Assembly (NCBI GenBank): GCA_016839165.1
Contig: CP069300.1
Span: 3,906,001 to 3,970,000 of the forward strand
DNA: 64,000 nucleotides
Direction of reading: 5' to 3'
Origin: Bradyrhizobium sp. PSBB068
GTDB lineage: Bacteria; Pseudomonadota; Alphaproteobacteria; Rhizobiales; Xanthobacteraceae
Within the stretch, counting starts at the first letter, position 1. Every line of letters starts with the position of its first letter. The notes beneath the pieces were generated by a model. The model saw only the letters and a program-made list of their open reading frames with translations, was not told the DNA's origin and searched no databases. The translations under genes and the position numbers were made by a program. Shown one piece after another: positions 17,613 through 29,674 of the stretch.

Positions 17613-18200
17613 TTAGCTGCCCTTGGGCTTCTTGCCGTCAGGCTTCTCCTTCAGCGCCCTCAGCGCGGCGAACGGATGATTTTCCGGATCAGGCGCTTCA
17701 ACCTCCTGTTCAAAAACCGCATCCACCTTGCGCGGATATGGGTCGATGCCGAGGAACAGCGCGTCGGTGGCGAGCCGGCCGATGTCGATGAAGCCCCCGA
17801 CGATCGGCTCCGGCGGGTCCGGCGTCTCCTCGCCGCTCTCCTCGGCGTCGTCGACCAGGTCGGCCATCTCCGGGATCTGCTCGGGCGGCGCGAACACCAC
17901 ATCGATCGGCTCATCGATCTCGTTCTCGATCGGCTCGAGCGTCACCACGCAGGTCTGCCCGATGCGGGCCTGAACCCGGCCGGTGACGTGATAGCTGCCG
18001 TCGCGCTTGGGCTGCAGGTCAAACTCCGCCTGCGCCGAGATGACCTCCCGCAACTCCGCGACGTCGGCCATCGCCTTTCGCGCCGCCTCGTCGGCGGCGA
18101 TCTCACGATGCAGGCCGGTGTCGGGGATCTGCGCAACGTTGACGAGGACGCGCCAGGGATCGCGATCGCGCTCGGGCCGCCCTGTGGTGCCGCCGCTCAT
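17613..18200 (-). CDS. DUF177 (YceD) domain-containing protein
   Basis: 195 residues from ATG at 18200. The YceD/DUF177 domain covers most of the protein, including the CVVTLEPIENEIDEPIDVVF segment and the C-terminal LIPYPR-like region DPYPRKVDAVFE. Its function is unclear; the family is linked to 23S rRNA processing (plants and bacteria) and usually stands next to rpmF or plsX, as here. The start overlaps the stop of the upstream chaperone gene by 4 bases (ATGA), so the two are translated together. Confidence 0.88.
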   Translation of the reverse strand: MSGGTTGRPERDRDPWRVLVNVAQIPDTGLHREIAADEAARKAMADVAELREVISAQAEFDLQPKRDGSYHVTGRVQARIGQTCVVTLEPIENEIDEPIDVVFAPPEQIPEMADLVDDAEESGEETPDPPEPIVGGFIDIGRLATDALFLGIDPYPRKVDAVFEQEVEAPDPENHPFAALRALKEKPDGKKPKGS

Positions 18201-18748
18201 GCCGCGCTCCCGGCCGCCTGCGGCGCGGGGAAGCGCCACGCTCCCTGGATCAGCGCCGCACGGTCCGCGCGCGCCAATCCGGCCATCGCCTCCCGGGCAT
18301 AGGCGGCCAGTTCATGGGCTTTCTCGATATTCTGACCGTTGAGGATGTTCTTGCAGAACGACTCGGCCAGGGCCTCGTCGCGGTCGGTCAGCGCCAGATC
18401 ATAGGCCGCGGTGCGACCGTAGAACGCTTCGCCGAACGCCTGCATCCGCTTCGGCACCGTGAGGTCGCCGACGCCCATTTCCCTGAGATTGTCGTCCATG
18501 TCGATGCAGAAGTGATCGAACAGGGCCTGTGACAGCTCCGCACCGCCATCGACGGATTTCAGTCGGCGCAACACCATCCACAGGTGCATCAGAAGCAGGT
18601 CAAAACGGCCATTAACCGTGTCCGGAACGCCCAAGTCACGGTAAAATAACGGTTCTCGCGCCTGCGTCACGATCATGCCATAGATGGTCTCAATGGTGCT
18701 CCGCGCGGGCACCCGGGGTCTTCTCAAGTGATTGAACGGCCAAAGCAT
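18197..18748 (-). CDS. Ubiquinol-cytochrome c chaperone family protein (Cbp3-like)
   Basis: 183 residues from ATG at 18748 (MLWPFNHLRRPR). It matches the ubiquinol-cytochrome c chaperone family, whose mitochondrial member Cbp3 helps assemble cytochrome b of the bc1 complex. Family segments are YGMIVTQAREPLFYRDLGVPDTVNGRFDLLLMHLWMVLRRL (about residues 25-65) and FDHFCIDMDDNLREMGVGDL. It is divergent from bamE. In alphaproteobacteria this gene commonly neighbours the DUF177 gene, as here. Confidence 0.9.
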   Translation of the reverse strand: MLWPFNHLRRPRVPARSTIETIYGMIVTQAREPLFYRDLGVPDTVNGRFDLLLMHLWMVLRRLKSVDGGAELSQALFDHFCIDMDDNLREMGVGDLTVPKRMQAFGEAFYGRTAAYDLALTDRDEALAESFCKNILNGQNIEKAHELAAYAREAMAGLARADRAALIQGAWRFPAPQAAGSAA

Positions 18749-18885
18749 GACGGGTTCCGGCTGCCGGCCCCCCAAAGGACACCTGTTGAGGGTTCGCCCG
18801 TTGGAGCTCGGCATGATTGCAATCCATTGAGCTGCCCGGTACGTCAATGCTCCGGCCGATGCAAGGGGACGGATCAGTTCCGCCG

Positions 18886-19365
18886 ATGAACCACACTCTT
18901 TCACGACAGTCTCGCACGGCTTCCGCGCGCGGGTTCTTCATGCGCTTCCGCGCCCTCGCGGTCGTTGGCCTCGTCTGCGGCGCCGCGCTCGGCGGCTGTG
19001 CCGGTGAGCAATTCCAGAAGGGCTACATCCTGCCCGACGGAGCGCTCGAGCAGATTCCGATCGGCGCCAGCCAGGATCAGGTGCTGATCGTGCTCGGCAC
19101 GCCGTCGACGGTCGCAACGCTGGACGGCGAGGTGTTCTATTACATCTCGCAACGGACCTCGCGCCCGGTCGCATTCATGAATCAGCGGGTGGTCGACCAG
19201 CGCGTCATCGCGGTCTATTTCGACAAGAACCGGCAAGTGCGCCGGCTCGCCAATTACGGCCTGAAGGACGGCAAGATCTTCGACTTCGTCAGCCGGACCA
19301 CGCCGACGTCGGGCCAGGAAATGTCCTACCTCACACCGCTGTTCAAGCTGCTGAGCTTTAACTAG
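18886..19365 (+). CDS. bamE: Outer membrane protein assembly factor BamE
   Basis: 159-residue lipoprotein of the BAM complex that inserts beta-barrel proteins in the outer membrane. A lipobox LGGC is visible at about residues 35-38, followed by the SmpA/OmlA domain with GYILPDGALEQIPIGASQDQVLIVLGTPS and YYISQRT. ATG at 18886 has GGGGACGG upstream but at rather long spacing. ATG at 18940, just before the hydrophobic core (MRFRALAVV), would give a conventional lipoprotein signal, so the start is uncertain. Confidence 0.92.
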   Translation: MNHTLSRQSRTASARGFFMRFRALAVVGLVCGAALGGCAGEQFQKGYILPDGALEQIPIGASQDQVLIVLGTPSTVATLDGEVFYYISQRTSRPVAFMNQRVVDQRVIAVYFDKNRQVRRLANYGLKDGKIFDFVSRTTPTSGQEMSYLTPLFKLLSFN

Positions 19366-19459
19366 CGCGTAAGGAACTGCGCCAGTTTGTCGCTTGCCCA
19401 ACGGGCAAGCGCTCCCCTAGGCTTGCTCGCAAACAAGAGCCTGAGCAGGGGGTAAGCGC

Positions 19460-20467
19460 GTGAGAGCCAAGAGATTTTCCCGTCGTACGGTATTGTCGGG
19501 CACGGCCGCATTGACGGCCGCATCGATCCTGCCGCGCGCGAGCCTGGGGGCCGGCGACTGGCGGCCGACCGAGACGGTCCGGATCATCGTGCCGGCCGCC
19601 GCCGGCGGATCGACCGACGTGATGGGCCGGCTACTCGCGGCGCATTTGCAGCCGCTCTGGGGCCAGTCGGTGGTCGTGGAGAATCGCTCGGGCGCCGGCG
19701 GCACCATCGGCACGGCGGAGGTTGCGCGCAGCAAGGGCGACGGCCATACCATCCTGATCGGCAATCCCGGTCCGAACGCGATCGCCTACGGCATCTTCCG
19801 CAACCTGACCTACAAGGCCGACCAGTTGCAGGCGGTCTCCAACATGATCCGGATCCCGAACATCGTCTCGGCGCATCCATCGACCGGCCTCAAGTCGATC
19901 CCCGAATTGATCGCCTATCTGAAGAAGCACCCGGACAAGCTGACTTACGGCTCGTCCGGCACCGGCCAGAGCCCCCACCTCACCGGCGCCTGGTTCCTGC
20001 AACTGACCGGGCTGAAGATGACGCATGTGCCGTTCCGCGGTGCCGGCCCGGCATTGCAGGCCGGGCTCGCCGGCGACATCCAGATCCTGTTCGACAATCT
20101 CTATCCGTCGCTGCCGCAGGTGCTGGACGGCAAGCTGAACGGGCTCTGCGTGACGACGGCCGACCGCAGCGACTCCGCGCCCAACCTGCCCGTCATGCGC
20201 GAGGGCGCGCCGGAGCTCGCCAAATTCGACGTCGCGTCCTGGTTCGGCGTATTCCTGCCGAAGACGGCACCCGCGCCCGTCGTCGACGAGCTGAACCGCC
20301 AGATCAAGGCGATGCTGGCGCGCGACGACGTCAGGAAGAACATCGCCGGCATGGGCGCCCGCGCCGACTACGGCACGCCGCAGCAATTCTCCGACTTCGT
20401 CGATGCCGAGACCAGGAAATTCGCCGCCATCATCGAGAAGGAAGGCTTGCAGATGGAGGTCAAGTGA
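19460..20467 (+). CDS. Tripartite tricarboxylate transporter substrate-binding protein (Bug/TctC)
   Basis: 335-residue periplasmic solute-binding protein. A twin-arginine-like signal (FSRRTVLSG, hydrophobic ALTAASIL) precedes the Bug fold: VRIIVPAAAGGSTDVMGRLLA, VENRSGAGGTIGTAEVA and the later TYGSSGTGQSPHLTGAWFLQ. It binds a small carboxylate or related ligand. GTG start at 19460 after AGGGGG. No TctA/TctB genes are adjacent (the membrane genes at 35377-37364 have their own TctC), so it is an orphan binding protein, a common state in this family. Confidence 0.9.
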   Translation: MRAKRFSRRTVLSGTAALTAASILPRASLGAGDWRPTETVRIIVPAAAGGSTDVMGRLLAAHLQPLWGQSVVVENRSGAGGTIGTAEVARSKGDGHTILIGNPGPNAIAYGIFRNLTYKADQLQAVSNMIRIPNIVSAHPSTGLKSIPELIAYLKKHPDKLTYGSSGTGQSPHLTGAWFLQLTGLKMTHVPFRGAGPALQAGLAGDIQILFDNLYPSLPQVLDGKLNGLCVTTADRSDSAPNLPVMREGAPELAKFDVASWFGVFLPKTAPAPVVDELNRQIKAMLARDDVRKNIAGMGARADYGTPQQFSDFVDAETRKFAAIIEKEGLQMEVK

Positions 20468-20505
20468 CGGCGCAGCCGTCATTTGGGCTCGCGGTGCGGC
20501 CGACG

Positions 20506-20661
20506 CTACGAGGACTTGTTGATCTTCTTCACCTTGGCGTCGGTGGCTTCAATCGACATCGCCAGTTCCATGATCGCCTTCGAGAGTAGCTCGATGGCCT
20601 CTGTCTGATCCTGCGATTTGGAGGCGCGAAGCGCATAGTTGCGGGCGGATGAGAGCGACAT
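20506..20661 (-). CDS. Small helical protein, unknown function
   Basis: 51 codons from ATG at 20661, preceded on the minus strand by GGAG at 8 bases. The peptide (MSLSSARNYALRASKSQDQ ... KKINKSS) is predicted helical, with an acidic-hydrophobic centre EAIELLSKAIMELAMSIEA and a basic tail. I do not recognise a family. The good ribosome binding site and protein-like composition support a real gene. It lies downstream of the hppA terminator in the same direction, so it needs its own promoter. Confidence 0.65.
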   Translation of the reverse strand: MSLSSARNYALRASKSQDQTEAIELLSKAIMELAMSIEATDAKVKKINKSS

Positions 20662-20700
20662 CGATTGTTCTCCGTGTTGTTCGCGTCTGGCTATTCCAAC

Positions 20701-20727
20701 AAAAACCCCGCGGCTTTCGCCGCGGGG
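20701..20727 (-). terminator. Terminator of hppA
   Basis: Perfect stem CCCCGCGGC with GCCGCGGGG around a 4-base loop. On the minus strand it is followed by TTTTTGTT, a strong rho-independent terminator 25 bases after the hppA stop. Confidence 0.88.
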
Positions 20728-20751
20728 CTTTGGATTCGTTCGTGTCGCCGC

Positions 20752-22872
<2,121 letters not shown>

Positions 22873-23093
22873 TGAATGTTGCCTCAGATCCTTGATGTAA
22901 CCCCCGCGCCTATTTGTGCCGCTAGGGCGCGGCAGGCGCTTATTTTGCGAGGACAACCCTCCCCAAAACGGATTGCCTCAAATCGGGCACGACCTTGCCA
23001 AAATCGTTACCGCTGTGCAACGCTACCTGTGGCCGAAAAGGCCGATATGGGCAGCTATTTGGAAGGAAAATCGGCGCCGTCCGGCCGAGAATT

Positions 23094-24095
23094 CTAGAAA
23101 TGGCTGTAGGACAGCCGCTGCAACTTCAGTTCCCTGCCCTGCCCGTCGAGGAAGCTCGGTGGTGACGAACCGGCAATCAGGCCGCCGATGGCGGTCACCG
23201 TGACCTTGGCCTGGCGCGCCTCTCGCAGGAAAGCATCTGCGCGATCGCTCGGGACCGCGCACAAAAGTTCGTAGTCGTCGCCGCCGGCGATCAGGGTCTC
23301 GATCCCGATTGCCTTGCGTGCGAGCAGCCCCGCGGCCGCAGATGACAACGGGACGCTCGGCACGTTGATCACGGCCGTCACACCGCTGGCTGCGCAAAGC
23401 TTGGCCAGATCGCCGGCGAGACCGTCGGACACGTCCATCGCGGCGCTGGCGTGGGCACGGACGGCACGAGCAAGCGCGTTGCGCGGCTGCGGAACCCGGT
23501 AGCGGGCGGCAAGAAAATCCCGCCCGGCGGCATCGTCGGCCAACGCCGCCGCGACCGGACCTCCCTGAAGCACATCGAGACCCAGCGCGGCGTCGCCGAT
23601 CGTGCCGGTGACGAACACGCGGTCGCCCGCCTGCGCGCCCGCGCGATGCACCATCGTGCCCTGCGGCAGCCGGCCGAACGCGGTGATCGAGATCATCAGC
23701 GGCCCCGGCGTGGAAACCGTATCGCCGCCAAGCAGCGGACAGCCAAAATCGGCAGCGTCCTCGCCAAGCGCCCGCGCGAACGGCTTCAGCCAGGCCTCAT
23801 CGACCTTGCGCACGGCCAGCGTCAGCACGAAGCCGGCGGGCACAGCCCCCTTGGCCGCGATGTCGGACAGGTTCACCCGCAGCGCCTTGCGCGCCAGCGT
23901 GTCGGGCGGATCATCGGGGAGGAAATGCACGCCCTCGACGATGGCATCCGTGGTGACCACGATGTCCTCGCCGGCCGCCCTCAGCGCGGCGGCGTCGTCG
24001 TCGAGGCCGAACGCACCCGGATCGGTCGCCAGCGGCTTGAAATAGCGCGCAATCAGGGAGTCTTCGCCGGAGGGGCCGTCGTGACGCTCTGCCAT
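23094..24095 (-). CDS. thiL: Thiamine-phosphate kinase
   Basis: 333 residues from ATG at 24095. ThiL phosphorylates thiamine monophosphate to the active cofactor TPP using ATP. Motifs are the N-terminal GEDSLIARYFKPL, the Mg-binding DDDAAAL, TTDAIVEGVHF, the LSDIAAKGAVP helix and the later MDVSDGLAGDLAKLC. It follows nusB in the same direction, with repeat family A in the 138-base gap. This ribH-nusB-thiL order is widely conserved. Confidence 0.95.
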   Translation of the reverse strand: MAERHDGPSGEDSLIARYFKPLATDPGAFGLDDDAAALRAAGEDIVVTTDAIVEGVHFLPDDPPDTLARKALRVNLSDIAAKGAVPAGFVLTLAVRKVDEAWLKPFARALGEDAADFGCPLLGGDTVSTPGPLMISITAFGRLPQGTMVHRAGAQAGDRVFVTGTIGDAALGLDVLQGGPVAAALADDAAGRDFLAARYRVPQPRNALARAVRAHASAAMDVSDGLAGDLAKLCAASGVTAVINVPSVPLSSAAAGLLARKAIGIETLIAGGDDYELLCAVPSDRADAFLREARQAKVTVTAIGGLIAGSSPPSFLDGQGRELKLQRLSYSHF

Positions 24096-24116
24096 GTCGT
24101 GCGCCTTACCCTCAGC

Positions 24117-24218
24117 TGTCATCGCCCGGCTTGACCGGGCGATCCGGTACGCCGCGGCAGCAGTTGTTGCCAATGACCGCCGCGGCGTACTGGATCGCCC
24201 GCATTCGCGGGTGATGAC
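24117..24218. repeat. Dispersed palindromic intergenic repeat (family A), copy 2
   Basis: Begins TGTCATCGCCCGG and ends GGGTGATGAC, with internal GCCGCGGCGTACTGGATCGC shared almost exactly with the copy at 2596-2701. It lies between nusB and thiL. The two ends are complementary, so the transcript could fold into a long hairpin between the two cistrons. Confidence 0.7.
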
Positions 24219-24233
24219 GGCGGAATACGTGGT

Positions 24234-24728
24234 TCAGCCCCGCACAAACTCGTCGCCGCGGAACTGGCGCGCGATCTGGTCGAGCACGGCGTTGACCATG
24301 CCGGTCTCGTCCTTCTCGACAAAGGCATGCGCGACGTCGACATATTCGGAAACCACCACGCGGCCCGGCACGTCCTTGCGATGCTCGAGCTCGTAGGATC
24401 CTGCCCGCAGCACCGCGCGCAGGATCGCGTCGATCCGCTTCAGCGGCCAACCCTTCGAGAGCGCCTCGTCGATCAGCGGATCGAGCTTAGCCTGGTCACG
24501 CACCACGCCGGAGACGACGTCGCGAAAGAACGCAGCTTCCGCCGGCAGGTATTTGTCGCCCTCGACCTCGTTGCCGAGCCAGTGGCTCTCGAACTCGGCG
24601 AAGATGTCGTTGATCCCGGCGCCGCCGATGTCCATCTGGTAGAGCGCCTGCACGGCGGCGAGCCGCGCCGCGCCGCGCCGGTTGGCCTTTCTTTCAGGGG
24701 CTTTGCCGGGTTTGTTGCTGTCAGCCAT
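24234..24728 (-). CDS. nusB: Transcription antitermination factor NusB
   Basis: 164 residues. NusB binds boxA RNA with NusE (S10) to allow antitermination in rRNA operons. The all-helical domain begins at RGAARLAAVQALYQMDIGG (about residues 17-35); later segments are FFRDVVSGV, DAILRAVLRAGSYEL, VVVSEYVDVAHAFVEKDETGMVNAVLDQIAR. The start is two bases after the ribH stop, a tightly coupled pair. Confidence 0.95.
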   Translation of the reverse strand: MADSNKPGKAPERKANRRGAARLAAVQALYQMDIGGAGINDIFAEFESHWLGNEVEGDKYLPAEAAFFRDVVSGVVRDQAKLDPLIDEALSKGWPLKRIDAILRAVLRAGSYELEHRKDVPGRVVVSEYVDVAHAFVEKDETGMVNAVLDQIARQFRGDEFVRG

Positions 24729-24730
24729 GG

Positions 24731-25222
24731 TCAGGCCTTTGCCAGACGGCGTTTGATCCGCAGCATCGCGATCGCGGCGCGAGCCGCGTCGCCGCCCTTG
24801 TTCAACTCGCTGGCGCGCGCCCGCGCCCAGGCCTGGGCCTCGGTGTTGACGGTGATGATGCCGTTGCCGAGCGGGAATTTCCGGCTGACGGCCAGATCCA
24901 TCAATCCGCGCGAGGACTCCATCGAGACGATCTCGAAATGAATGGTGTCGCCGCGCACCACGCAGCCGAGCGCGATCGCCGCGTCATAGGGCTTGCCGTT
25001 CGCTTCAGCGGCATCGATCGCGATCGCGATCGCCGCCGGAATTTCCAGCGCGCCCGGCACCGTGATGACGTCGTGGCCGGCGCCGGCCGCCTTCAGCTCG
25101 GCCAGCGCGCCTTCCAGCAGCGCATCCTGGATGTCGTCGTAAAACCGGGCCTCGACGATCAGCACGCGTGCGCCTGTGATGTCGGTCTGGTCCTTCAGGG
25201 GTGCGCGCCGCGCGTCAGCCAT
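24731..25222 (-). CDS. ribH: 6,7-dimethyl-8-ribityllumazine synthase
   Basis: 163 residues from ATG at 25222. It condenses 5-amino-6-ribitylaminouracil with dihydroxybutanone phosphate, the penultimate riboflavin step. The fold signature [14 protein letters not shown], the substrate loop [11 protein letters not shown] and the catalytic-loop [13 protein letters not shown] with its His are present. Only two codons separate it from nusB, but a 213-base gap separates it from ribE upstream. I see no FMN-riboswitch core in that gap. Confidence 0.95.
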   Translation of the reverse strand: MADARRAPLKDQTDITGARVLIVEARFYDDIQDALLEGALAELKAAGAGHDVITVPGALEIPAAIAIAIDAAEANGKPYDAAIALGCVVRGDTIHFEIVSMESSRGLMDLAVSRKFPLGNGIITVNTEAQAWARARASELNKGGDAARAAIAMLRIKRRLAKA

Positions 25223-25435
25223 TGCAATAACCAATCGGAACTTGGGGAGGATTTGTGCAGCGTTTTAGGCGCAGCAGGCGGTAAAGCCAAGGGCAATACT
25301 GGCCTGGATGGCACCGCGATCGGGGCGATTTTTCAGGTCGGCTTCGCCCGCAATGCATAGGCCATCCAGCCGGCAGTCGCCGGAGCCGAATTGGCACATA
25401 ATGACGTCCGTCTCGGCCGCAATGTCGGATCGAGG

Positions 25436-26044
25436 CTATTTCATCTCCGACAGCCGCGCGGCGTAGCGGGCCATCAGGTCGACCTCGATATTGACCTCGC
25501 TACCGGCCTTCCAGCCGCTAAGCGTCGTGACGGACAGCGTATGCGGGATGATCAGCACCGAAAAAGTGACGTCGTCGACCGTGTTCACGGTCAGCGACAC
25601 GCCGTCCAGCGTGACCGAGCCCTTCGCCGCGATGAAGCGCGCGAGCTCGCGGGTGGTGCGAAGCTCGAAGCGCGCCATGTCGGGCAGGTCGTCGCGCTTG
25701 ACGATGGTGGCAATGCCGTCGGCATGCCCGGCCACGATGTGACCGCCGAGTTCGTCCCCGATCTTGAGCGCACGCTCGAGGTTGAGCTTGCCGCCCTGCC
25801 CCCAATGCCTGGCGGTGGTCATGCCGAGCGTCTCGGCCGCGGCATCGACGTCGAACCAGGTCTTGCCGTCTGACGTGCCGGAGGCGACCACCGTGAGGCA
25901 GACGCCGTTGCAGGCGATCGAGGCGCCGTCGGCGATCGTGGTCTGGTCGTAGTCGCAGGCGATCCGCAACCGATGCAGCTGCCCCTGCGCCACGGGCTTC
26001 AGGCTAACGATCTCACCGATGTCGGTGACAATTCCGGTAAACAT
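25436..26044 (-). CDS. ribE: Riboflavin synthase alpha subunit
   Basis: 202 residues with two tandem lumazine-binding barrels (about residues 1-97 and 98-195). The first starts [15 protein letters not shown] and contains GASIACNGVCLTVV. The second contains GHIVAGHADGIATI and GSVTLDGVSLTVN. It dismutates two lumazine molecules to riboflavin. Its start codon shares one base with the ribD stop (TAATG), so ribD and ribE are coupled. Confidence 0.95.
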   Translation of the reverse strand: MFTGIVTDIGEIVSLKPVAQGQLHRLRIACDYDQTTIADGASIACNGVCLTVVASGTSDGKTWFDVDAAAETLGMTTARHWGQGGKLNLERALKIGDELGGHIVAGHADGIATIVKRDDLPDMARFELRTTRELARFIAAKGSVTLDGVSLTVNTVDDVTFSVLIIPHTLSVTTLSGWKAGSEVNIEVDLMARYAARLSEMK

Positions 26045-27192
26045 TACGCACGCTCGTAGATATTGAGACTGTCTTTGCCGAGGGTTTCGCTAGCACGAAG
26101 CCGGAAAGCGGGCGACTGCGTGATTGCGGCGAGCGGCATTGCGTCCAGCGCGGGAACGCCGTCGGCGCCGATCGCATCGGGTCCGCGCAACAGCCAGATT
26201 TCATCGACAAGGCCCGCTGCCACGAAAGAATTTGCCACGCGAGACCCGCCCTCGACCAGGAGCCGCGTGATCCCCCTCTCCGCCAGCGCATGCAGGACGG
26301 CAGGCAGATCGAGCCCCGCCGGCGCACCGGTGGCAACGCGGATAACCTGCGCACCCGCGGCGCCGAGCTTCACCGCGGCAGGCGCCTCCGCCAGGTCTGA
26401 TGTCATCACCCAGAGCGGCGTCTCGCGCGCGGAATGCACCATTCGGCTGTCGCCCGAGATCCGTAGCGCGCGATCCAGCACCACGCGGATCGGCGAGCGC
26501 GCCGCCATGCCCGGCAACCTGCAGGTCAAGAGCGGATCGTCGGCCTGCACCGTGCCGATGCCGACCAGGATCGCGTCACACTGCGCGCGCAACAGATGCA
26601 CGCGGGTCCGCACGGCCTCGCCCGTGATTGCAACCGGCCTGTGACCGAGCGCCGCGATCTTGTCGTCGGCGGACACCGCGAGCTTGAGGATCACATGCGG
26701 GCGCTTGTCGGTGATGCGGCGGAAGTGTCCGGCGTGGTCGCGCGCGGCCTCCGCCGCGCACAGCCCGACATCGACCGCGATGCCGGCTGCGCGCAGCTTC
26801 GCATGTCCCTTGCCACCGACGTCCGGATTGGGGTCCTCGATCGCCGACACCACGCGGGCAAGCCCGGCTGCGACCACGGCATCCGCACAGGGCGGCGAAC
26901 GGCCGAAATGCGAGCAGGGTTCTAGCGTGACATAGAGCGTGGCGCCACGGGCAGCGTCGCCGGCGCGCCGCAGCGCCTCGACCTCGGCATGCGGCCGGCC
27001 ACCCGGCTGGGTCCAGCCGCGACCGACGATGACGCCATCCTTGACGATCACGGCGCCGACCGCCGGATTGGGCCAGGTGCGCCCGAGCCCGCGGCGGCCG
27101 AGCGCCAGCGCAAGCTGCATGAAGCGCAGATCGGCGGCTTTGGCCTCCTTGGATTTCTGCGCGAACTGGTCTTCGAGAATGCGAAAGATCAT
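26044..27192 (-). CDS. ribD: Bifunctional riboflavin deaminase/reductase
   Basis: 382 residues from ATG at 27192. The N-terminal zinc deaminase domain (about 1-160) has HAEVEAL and [11 protein letters not shown] as metal and catalytic motifs. The C-terminal reductase (about 165-380) contains [33 protein letters not shown] and [14 protein letters not shown]. It converts the diaminopyrimidine from GTP cyclohydrolase II in two steps. The start overlaps the nrdR stop by 4 bases; a longer frame reading through nrdR is not a real start. Confidence 0.95.
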   Translation of the reverse strand: MIFRILEDQFAQKSKEAKAADLRFMQLALALGRRGLGRTWPNPAVGAVIVKDGVIVGRGWTQPGGRPHAEVEALRRAGDAARGATLYVTLEPCSHFGRSPPCADAVVAAGLARVVSAIEDPNPDVGGKGHAKLRAAGIAVDVGLCAAEAARDHAGHFRRITDKRPHVILKLAVSADDKIAALGHRPVAITGEAVRTRVHLLRAQCDAILVGIGTVQADDPLLTCRLPGMAARSPIRVVLDRALRISGDSRMVHSARETPLWVMTSDLAEAPAAVKLGAAGAQVIRVATGAPAGLDLPAVLHALAERGITRLLVEGGSRVANSFVAAGLVDEIWLLRGPDAIGADGVPALDAMPLAAITQSPAFRLRASETLGKDSLNIYERA

Positions 27193-27671
27193 TTTCGCAA
27201 CGTTGCGAGCCGCGGATCCTCTTCGCCGGTCAGCTCGTCGAGCACCGCCTCGAAGTCCTTGGCCTCGCGGAAATTGCGATAGACCGAGGCGAAGCGCACA
27301 TAGGCAACGTCGTCGAGCTGGCGCAGATGCTCCATCACGATCTCGCCGATCGCCTCCGAAGAGACCTCGGCCTCGCCGCCGCTTTCGAGCTCGCGGACGA
27401 TGGTGGACACCATCTTCTCCACCCGCTCGGACTCCACCGGGCGCTTGCGCAGCGAGATCTGCAGCGAGCGCACCAGCTTGTCGCGGTCGAACGGCACGCG
27501 GCGGCCGTTGCGCTTGATCACCGTGAGCTCGCGCAGCTGCACCCGCTCGAAAGTCGTGAAGCGGAAGTTGCAGGCCATGCACACGCGCCGCCTGCGGATC
27601 ACAGCGGAGTCCTCGGTCGGACGCGAGTCCTTGACCTGCGTATCGAGAGAATTGCAGCTCGGGCAGCGCAT
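27189..27671 (-). CDS. nrdR: Transcriptional regulator NrdR
   Basis: 160 residues. The N-terminal zinc ribbon [13 protein letters not shown] and VCMACNFRF (Cys at about 3, 6, 31, 34) is followed by the ATP-cone domain starting [20 protein letters not shown]. NrdR represses ribonucleotide reductase genes when dATP is high, by binding NrdR boxes. The nrdR-ribD-ribE order is conserved. It is preceded by the palindromic repeat at 27690 and then glyA, which often stands upstream in alphaproteobacteria. Confidence 0.96.
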   Translation of the reverse strand: MRCPSCNSLDTQVKDSRPTEDSAVIRRRRVCMACNFRFTTFERVQLRELTVIKRNGRRVPFDRDKLVRSLQISLRKRPVESERVEKMVSTIVRELESGGEAEVSSEAIGEIVMEHLRQLDDVAYVRFASVYRNFREAKDFEAVLDELTGEEDPRLATLRK

Positions 27672-27689
27672 CCGACGGGACCTTTATTT

Positions 27690-27738
27690 GCGCATGATCT
27701 ATTCGGAAAACCGGTATCCACTTTTCCGGATCATGCGC
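27690..27738. repeat. Palindromic Rhizobiales-type repeat (family C)
   Basis: Terminal arms GCGCATGATC and GATCATGCGC are perfect complements. Inner GGAAAA and TTTTCC pair as well, leaving a loop with CCGGTATCCA. It lies in the 75-base gap between glyA and nrdR. The core CCGGTATCCACTT is shared with 11289-11335. A hairpin in the glyA-nrdR transcript is likely. Confidence 0.75.
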
Positions 27739-27746
27739 TCCTTTAC

Positions 27747-29048
<1,302 letters not shown>

Positions 29049-29674
29049 CGGCGAAATATCTCCAACGCCGCAAGCCTTTACTTTGGGTGCGGACGGTCAC
29101 GAGTGGCGGTCGAAGCTGGTCTCAGAGGGTTATCACATCACCCCAAAATGGCCAAGCGCTTGCGGTCCCCGGCGGTCAATTATGCCAGATATGGTGGGGA
29201 TGGCGGGGATTGCGACTCCTCCCGGCGCCCGGCCCGGTCGTCCCGATCCCGGTCGCCGCCGGTCCCGGTTCCAGCCGGCTGGCGCGGCAAGCCGCGACCG
29301 TCGAATGGACCGTGACCGGCCCCTTCCCGATCACACATGGGCGAGGCTGGAGGCATTCGTTGCCCCGCACTTCGCGAGAACAGAATCGCGCAACTTGCGA
29401 CGCTCTCGATCGTCGCGCGTTCAATCGCGATGTATCGAGTCACGAGACGACGACACGCGCCACGAATTTTGAATCGTTCGATTCTTGAATCGTTCGACAC
29501 TTGATCGATTCAAACGTCTCACGCGACGCGTGCAATTGCCCGTCGTACTCCGTTGTCGCTCAGTCACACCCGCGCGCTTTACGCACGGCTTCGATAGCTT
29601 CTAAGCGCGCGCGGGCTGTTTGCGAAAATCACCGTGATAACGACGCCGGAGAAAATTCTCTTCGGGGGCGTTGA
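29049..29674. other. Divergent intergenic region glyA / TonB receptor
   Basis: 626 bases without a convincing gene. The glyA promoter side (29049-29170) is ordinary. The TonB receptor side (29380-29674) contains the 16-base-spaced repeats at 29469-29513 and a CTTCTAAG segment near 29598. A short frame around 29103-29315 is GC-biased and looks like a shadow. Confidence 0.5.
29469..29513. promoter_or_regulatory. Iteron-like 16-base-spaced repeats
   Basis: TTGAATCGTTCGA at 29469-29481 and again at 29485-29497. TTGATCGATTCAA at 29501-29513 continues the same 16-base period and is close to the reverse complement of the first two. They lie about 160-200 bases upstream of the TonB receptor start, so they may be an activator or repressor array. 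Confidence 0.5.

Noticed and set aside
25223..25435. Possible FMN riboswitch between ribH and ribE
   Set aside because: The conserved AGGGGCAG-type core and paired helices of the FMN aptamer are not seen on either strand.
29049..29674. Possible glycine or SAH riboswitch upstream of glyA
   Set aside because: No recognisable aptamer core on the glyA strand.
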